Below are positions 61,445 to 64,000 of a stretch of 64,000 bases of DNA, piece after piece (the stretch's first letter is position 1; every line of letters starts with the position of its first letter). The stretch covers positions 777,264-841,263 of the forward strand of contig CAWCEZ010000011.1 of assembly GCA_963794745.1 (NCBI GenBank). The letters are read 5' to 3'. A program made the translations under genes and the position numbers. This DNA is from Fen-671 sp963794745 (GTDB lineage: Bacteria > Actinomycetota > Acidimicrobiia > Acidimicrobiales > Palsa-688). The notes under the pieces were generated by a model, which ran no database searches, was not told the DNA's origin, and saw only the letters and a program-made list of their open reading frames with translations.

Positions 61445-63711
61445 TGGCCAGCCCGCTTCTTGGCTGTGTAGTAGGCCCTTATAAAGGCAGGCAGACCGTT
61501 CGCGATGCCTCTCAACTTGGCGCGACGGAGAGTCGATGGGACCTCAGCTATCGGCACCCCCGACGCGGCACGGAACTGTCGGACATAGGTGGTTACGAGC
61601 TTCGGGGCGAGGGCGATCAAGGGTGCCAAGAGGCGGGGCCTCCACACCACGAGCGCCAGATAGTAGGAAACCAACCCGACGCCGTACGCGTAGAACTGGT
61701 CGTGAGCGGCCTCGGGCGAGGCGCGGTGGGTGTGCCAAGTAATCGCGGCTGGCTCGTATACGAGTGTATGGCCCAGGACCAGAAGTTGTGAAAACAGCAG
61801 GGTATCCTCCGAGGCGCCCGCAGACGTGCCCGCGCCGAGGTACGGTGCAAAACCTCCGACGTGTTGAAGGGCATCAACCCGTGTGACCATATTCCCTCCA
61901 ACTCCGAAGGGTGGCAACGGGAAGAGGGGACTTTGCTCCATTTGGGTGGGGTCTGAGACGCGTTTGGCGAAACCAAGGTACTTGTTATGGCCACCGTAAT
62001 GTTCGAAAGCGACTTGTGCGTCAGTTTCCAATTCGGCGGGGAGCATAACGCCCGACACAACAGCGGCGTCCGGATGAAGACGAAGAGTGTTCTCGATGGC
62101 TTGCAACCACTCCCCGTCGGCAGTCTCGTCGTCGTCGATCCATGCGATGTAGCGCGTATGAACCTCGGTCAGCGCTCGATTTCGTGCGTTGGAGAGACCG
62201 GGTACGTCCTCAGCCGCGTAGCGCACGCCCTCGGAAGCCCTGGAACACACCTCGCGCGGTAGACGGGTCTTCGGGCGAGTTGTCGATGACAAGGATTTCG
62301 TCAGCCGGCCGGCTTTGGGCCATGACGCTCATGAGGCACCTTCGGAGGCCGTCTGGGTTCTTGCGCGTGCAGACAACCACGGTAATCGTGGGCGCGCTCG
62401 GCGTCCAACGACATGGGCCTGTTAGTCCCGCGTGGCACCGATGGTTGGCTCAATCGATCAGGTACGGCGGCGAGGAGCGACTGCACCGTGAGGGTGTTCC
62501 CGGTCACGGGGACGCTCACAGCACACACCGGAAGCGCCCCGTCGCGAACGAGGGCCCAGATCGATGAGTAGGGGGCCCCGGCTCGCGCCGGAACGCAGAT
62601 GTCCTTTGGACGCGACAGGTCGAAGGTGGACACGTAGGCAGGGGCCGAAAGGGCCGGAGGATAGTCGGGCGTCAACCGATCGCTGCGCTCCGGCCTCGAC
62701 GCGAAGGACCTCGTAGCCAGCGCGCCGAGGCCGGCTCCGGCGGCGGCGGCCCCGGCGCCTACGACAACGGCAACACCCTTCCGAAGACTGCCCGAGCCAC
62801 CACGACGGAAGGAGCCGACCAGGTAGGAGACGGTGGACCGAGATAGCACCTCACGGACGTAGCGCTGCTCAGTCGAAAGGGCTGCGGCAGCACCTACGAG
62901 GCGGGCCAATTCCGCCTTGCCACGACCTTCGTTATAGCAGCGACCGACAAAATAGCGGAAGGTCGAACGCTCCGACGGCAAGTGGTGATGAACGACAGCG
63001 TTCGGCGCATAGCTCCACTCGAGGTGGGGTGCCGCGCGGCTCATGCGAATGCAGAGATCAGTGTCTTCAGGTCGATTGACGGTGCCCTGTTTGCCAAAGT
63101 TGTCGCGGAACCCGTCTACCACGCGGAAGACGCTAGTCCTGACCGCCATATTGGAACTCCAGACATTCCTGAGCGGGCCTTTTGATTTGCCCAAGCCCGG
63201 GTAAGTCGCGCTCGACGACCCAAGCGAACTCCGGCGGGAACCAGGTTGGCTCGCTTGTAGGCCAAGCAGGGCTAATGTGCCCTCCGACGCCGATGCACTT
63301 CGGATCGTCGAGGGGTAAGAGAATGTTAGAGAGCCAACCATCCGTTGGAAGGGCGTCGTCATCAAGGAAGACGATGATCGGCGTAACGCAGTGCTCGGCA
63401 CCAGTGTTGCGCGTGCCAGACGCGCCTCTTTCATAACGATTTGGTACGACCAGGCAATCGCTCAGGATGGCTTGGAGAAGTTCCAGAAGAGGCTGGTTGT
63501 GGTCAACGACAACCACCACCCGTGCTGGCTTGGGGACCTGCTCGAGCGCGGCCCGAGCAGCCATTGTCGTCATATTAAGCCGAACGATGTCGTGGCACGG
63601 TATTACGACTGACGCATCGGCCCGCTCTCCCGGCGCCTCATCGGCTAGGTAAGGGTATTGCGCGGGATCGCCTCGTCCGAGGTCCCGGTTGATATTCAGA
63701 GTCGTACTCAT
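61429..63711 (-). CDS. Tandem GT2-GT2 glycosyltransferase, several frameshifts
   Basis: The reconstruction gives about 760 residues. First domain: SVVIPCHDIVRLN, IVFLDDDALPTDGWL (DDD), then in a second frame NVWSSNMAVRTSVFRVVDGF and RPEDTDLCIRMSRA. A membrane-like stretch (GVAVVVGAGAAAAGAGLGAL) and a connecting strand region (IWALVRDGALPVCAVSVPV) follow. Second domain in other frames: PTITVVVCTRKNPDGLRRCLMSVM, ILVIDNSPED, then YIAWIDDDETADGEWL and GVGGNMVTRVDAL to the end. Shifts lie near 63170, 62420 and 62230. Actinobacteria have double GT2 proteins of this layout, often about 850 residues. Each piece is well conserved, so the breaks look recent or artefactual. Confidence 0.8.
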
Positions 63712-63832
63712 CGCGGACGGCGAGGACAGCTCGCCGGAATCCCACGGGCGCGCAGAAATAAACCCTCGATCAACCGCGCGCGCCGCGCGCGTTCCCCCAG
63801 AAGGGGATCGAAGTTGAGGGTCCTTGCCAGGT

Positions 63833-64000
63833 TCACCGCCGAGACGATAGGTCGATTGAATCGGTCGCTAGCACTACCGGTAACGGTGAACCGCGACCAA
63901 TCCCAATGTAATCCAGACCGGCAGCGTAAGCGCTTTGGGGATTGACGAAGTTCCGTCCGTCCAAGAACACCCGGCCCCGCATACGTTCTGCGAGACCAGC
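63833..64000 (-). CDS. UDP-glucose 6-dehydrogenase, C-terminal fragment
   Basis: The frame is open from the window end and stops at 63833. The 55 visible residues read MRGRVFLDGRNFVNPQSAYAAGLDYIGIGR and then a short polar tail. This is the C-terminal UDP-binding strand of UDP-glucose/GDP-mannose dehydrogenases, where the family has 'xxDGRNxxxPxxxxxxGfxYxGIGR'. The enzyme oxidises UDP-glucose to UDP-glucuronate with two NAD+. Its place beside the GT genes suggests a uronic-acid-containing polymer. The remaining 121 bp to the next gene contain a short CG-alternating stretch and no gene. Confidence 0.85.
   Translation of the reverse strand, partial: AGLAERMRGRVFLDGRNFVNPQSAYAAGLDYIGIGRGSPLPVVLATDSIDLSSRR

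Noticed and set aside
63712..63832. CG-alternating stretch as a possible structured RNA or origin
   Set aside because: The CGCGCGCGCCGCGCGCG run is short and isolated; no DnaA-box cluster or tRNA-like fold accompanies it.
1..64000. tRNA or rRNA genes
   Set aside because: I looked for tRNA arms such as GGTTCGAATCC with a matching acceptor stem; the only near match, GGGTTCGAACCC at 11141-11152, lies within the VOC coding frame and has no cloverleaf.

Overview
The window looks like chromosomal DNA of a high-GC actinobacterium, most plausibly Acidimicrobiia or a close relative. Markers are a mycothiol S-conjugate amidase (mca), a CofC/FbiD-type enzyme of coenzyme F420 synthesis, an HU protein with a long Lys/Ala tail (hupB), an ImuA'/ImuB mutasome pair, an actinobacterial FtsH-like AAA protease, and surface proteins with 'TPDGRGYW' repeats. 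The lineage is inferred from gene content only. No rRNA, tRNA, CRISPR array, transposase or phage gene was recognised.

Layout. 1-12 kb: housekeeping and stress genes: hemerythrin-like protein, metallo-beta-lactamase-fold hydrolase, mca plus an SCP2-like protein, dtd, two secreted proteins divided by a candidate PhoP box, a PAP2-type membrane protein, an aldo/keto reductase, imuB/imuA', TfoX-N and VOC proteins, and an ArsR/SRPBCC pair. 12-24 kb: an operon of two paralogous lipoproteins and the FtsH-like protease, a MarR/MFS pair, then three large secreted proteins. 24-29 kb: a tight minus-strand run rpiB-like, rnhB, ABC ATPase, ABC permease, dinG. 29-40 kb: cofC, a GT-C-like membrane protein, hupB, a GH63-type glucosidase, a sugar-nucleotide pyrophosphorylase, an MGDG-synthase-like glycosyltransferase with an unknown protein and a polysaccharide deacetylase, and a membrane-anchored EEP protein. 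40-64 kb: an exopolysaccharide or surface-glycan locus with a GH5 and a three-domain GH16-like secreted protein, an acyltransferase plus SGNH esterase, a DUF2142-like membrane protein, at least six glycosyltransferases, a Wzx-type flippase, a GT2-nucleotidyltransferase fusion, a polytopic polymerase-like protein and, at the edge, the C-terminus of UDP-glucose dehydrogenase.

The glycan locus reads as a pathway. UDP-glucuronate (ugd) and other sugar nucleotides feed GT2/GT4 enzymes, the lipid-linked unit is flipped by the Wzx-like protein, polymerised by one of the polytopic proteins, acylated by the acyltransferase/SGNH pair, and trimmed by the secreted GH5/GH16 proteins.

More than a dozen otherwise intact conserved genes are broken by one- or two-base shifts, often in G or C runs. 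A near-perfect 730/732-bp tandem repeat carries two such indels in one copy only. I read most of these as assembly indels rather than decay. Broken genes are therefore annotated as one feature spanning the reconstructed gene, with the interruption stated.
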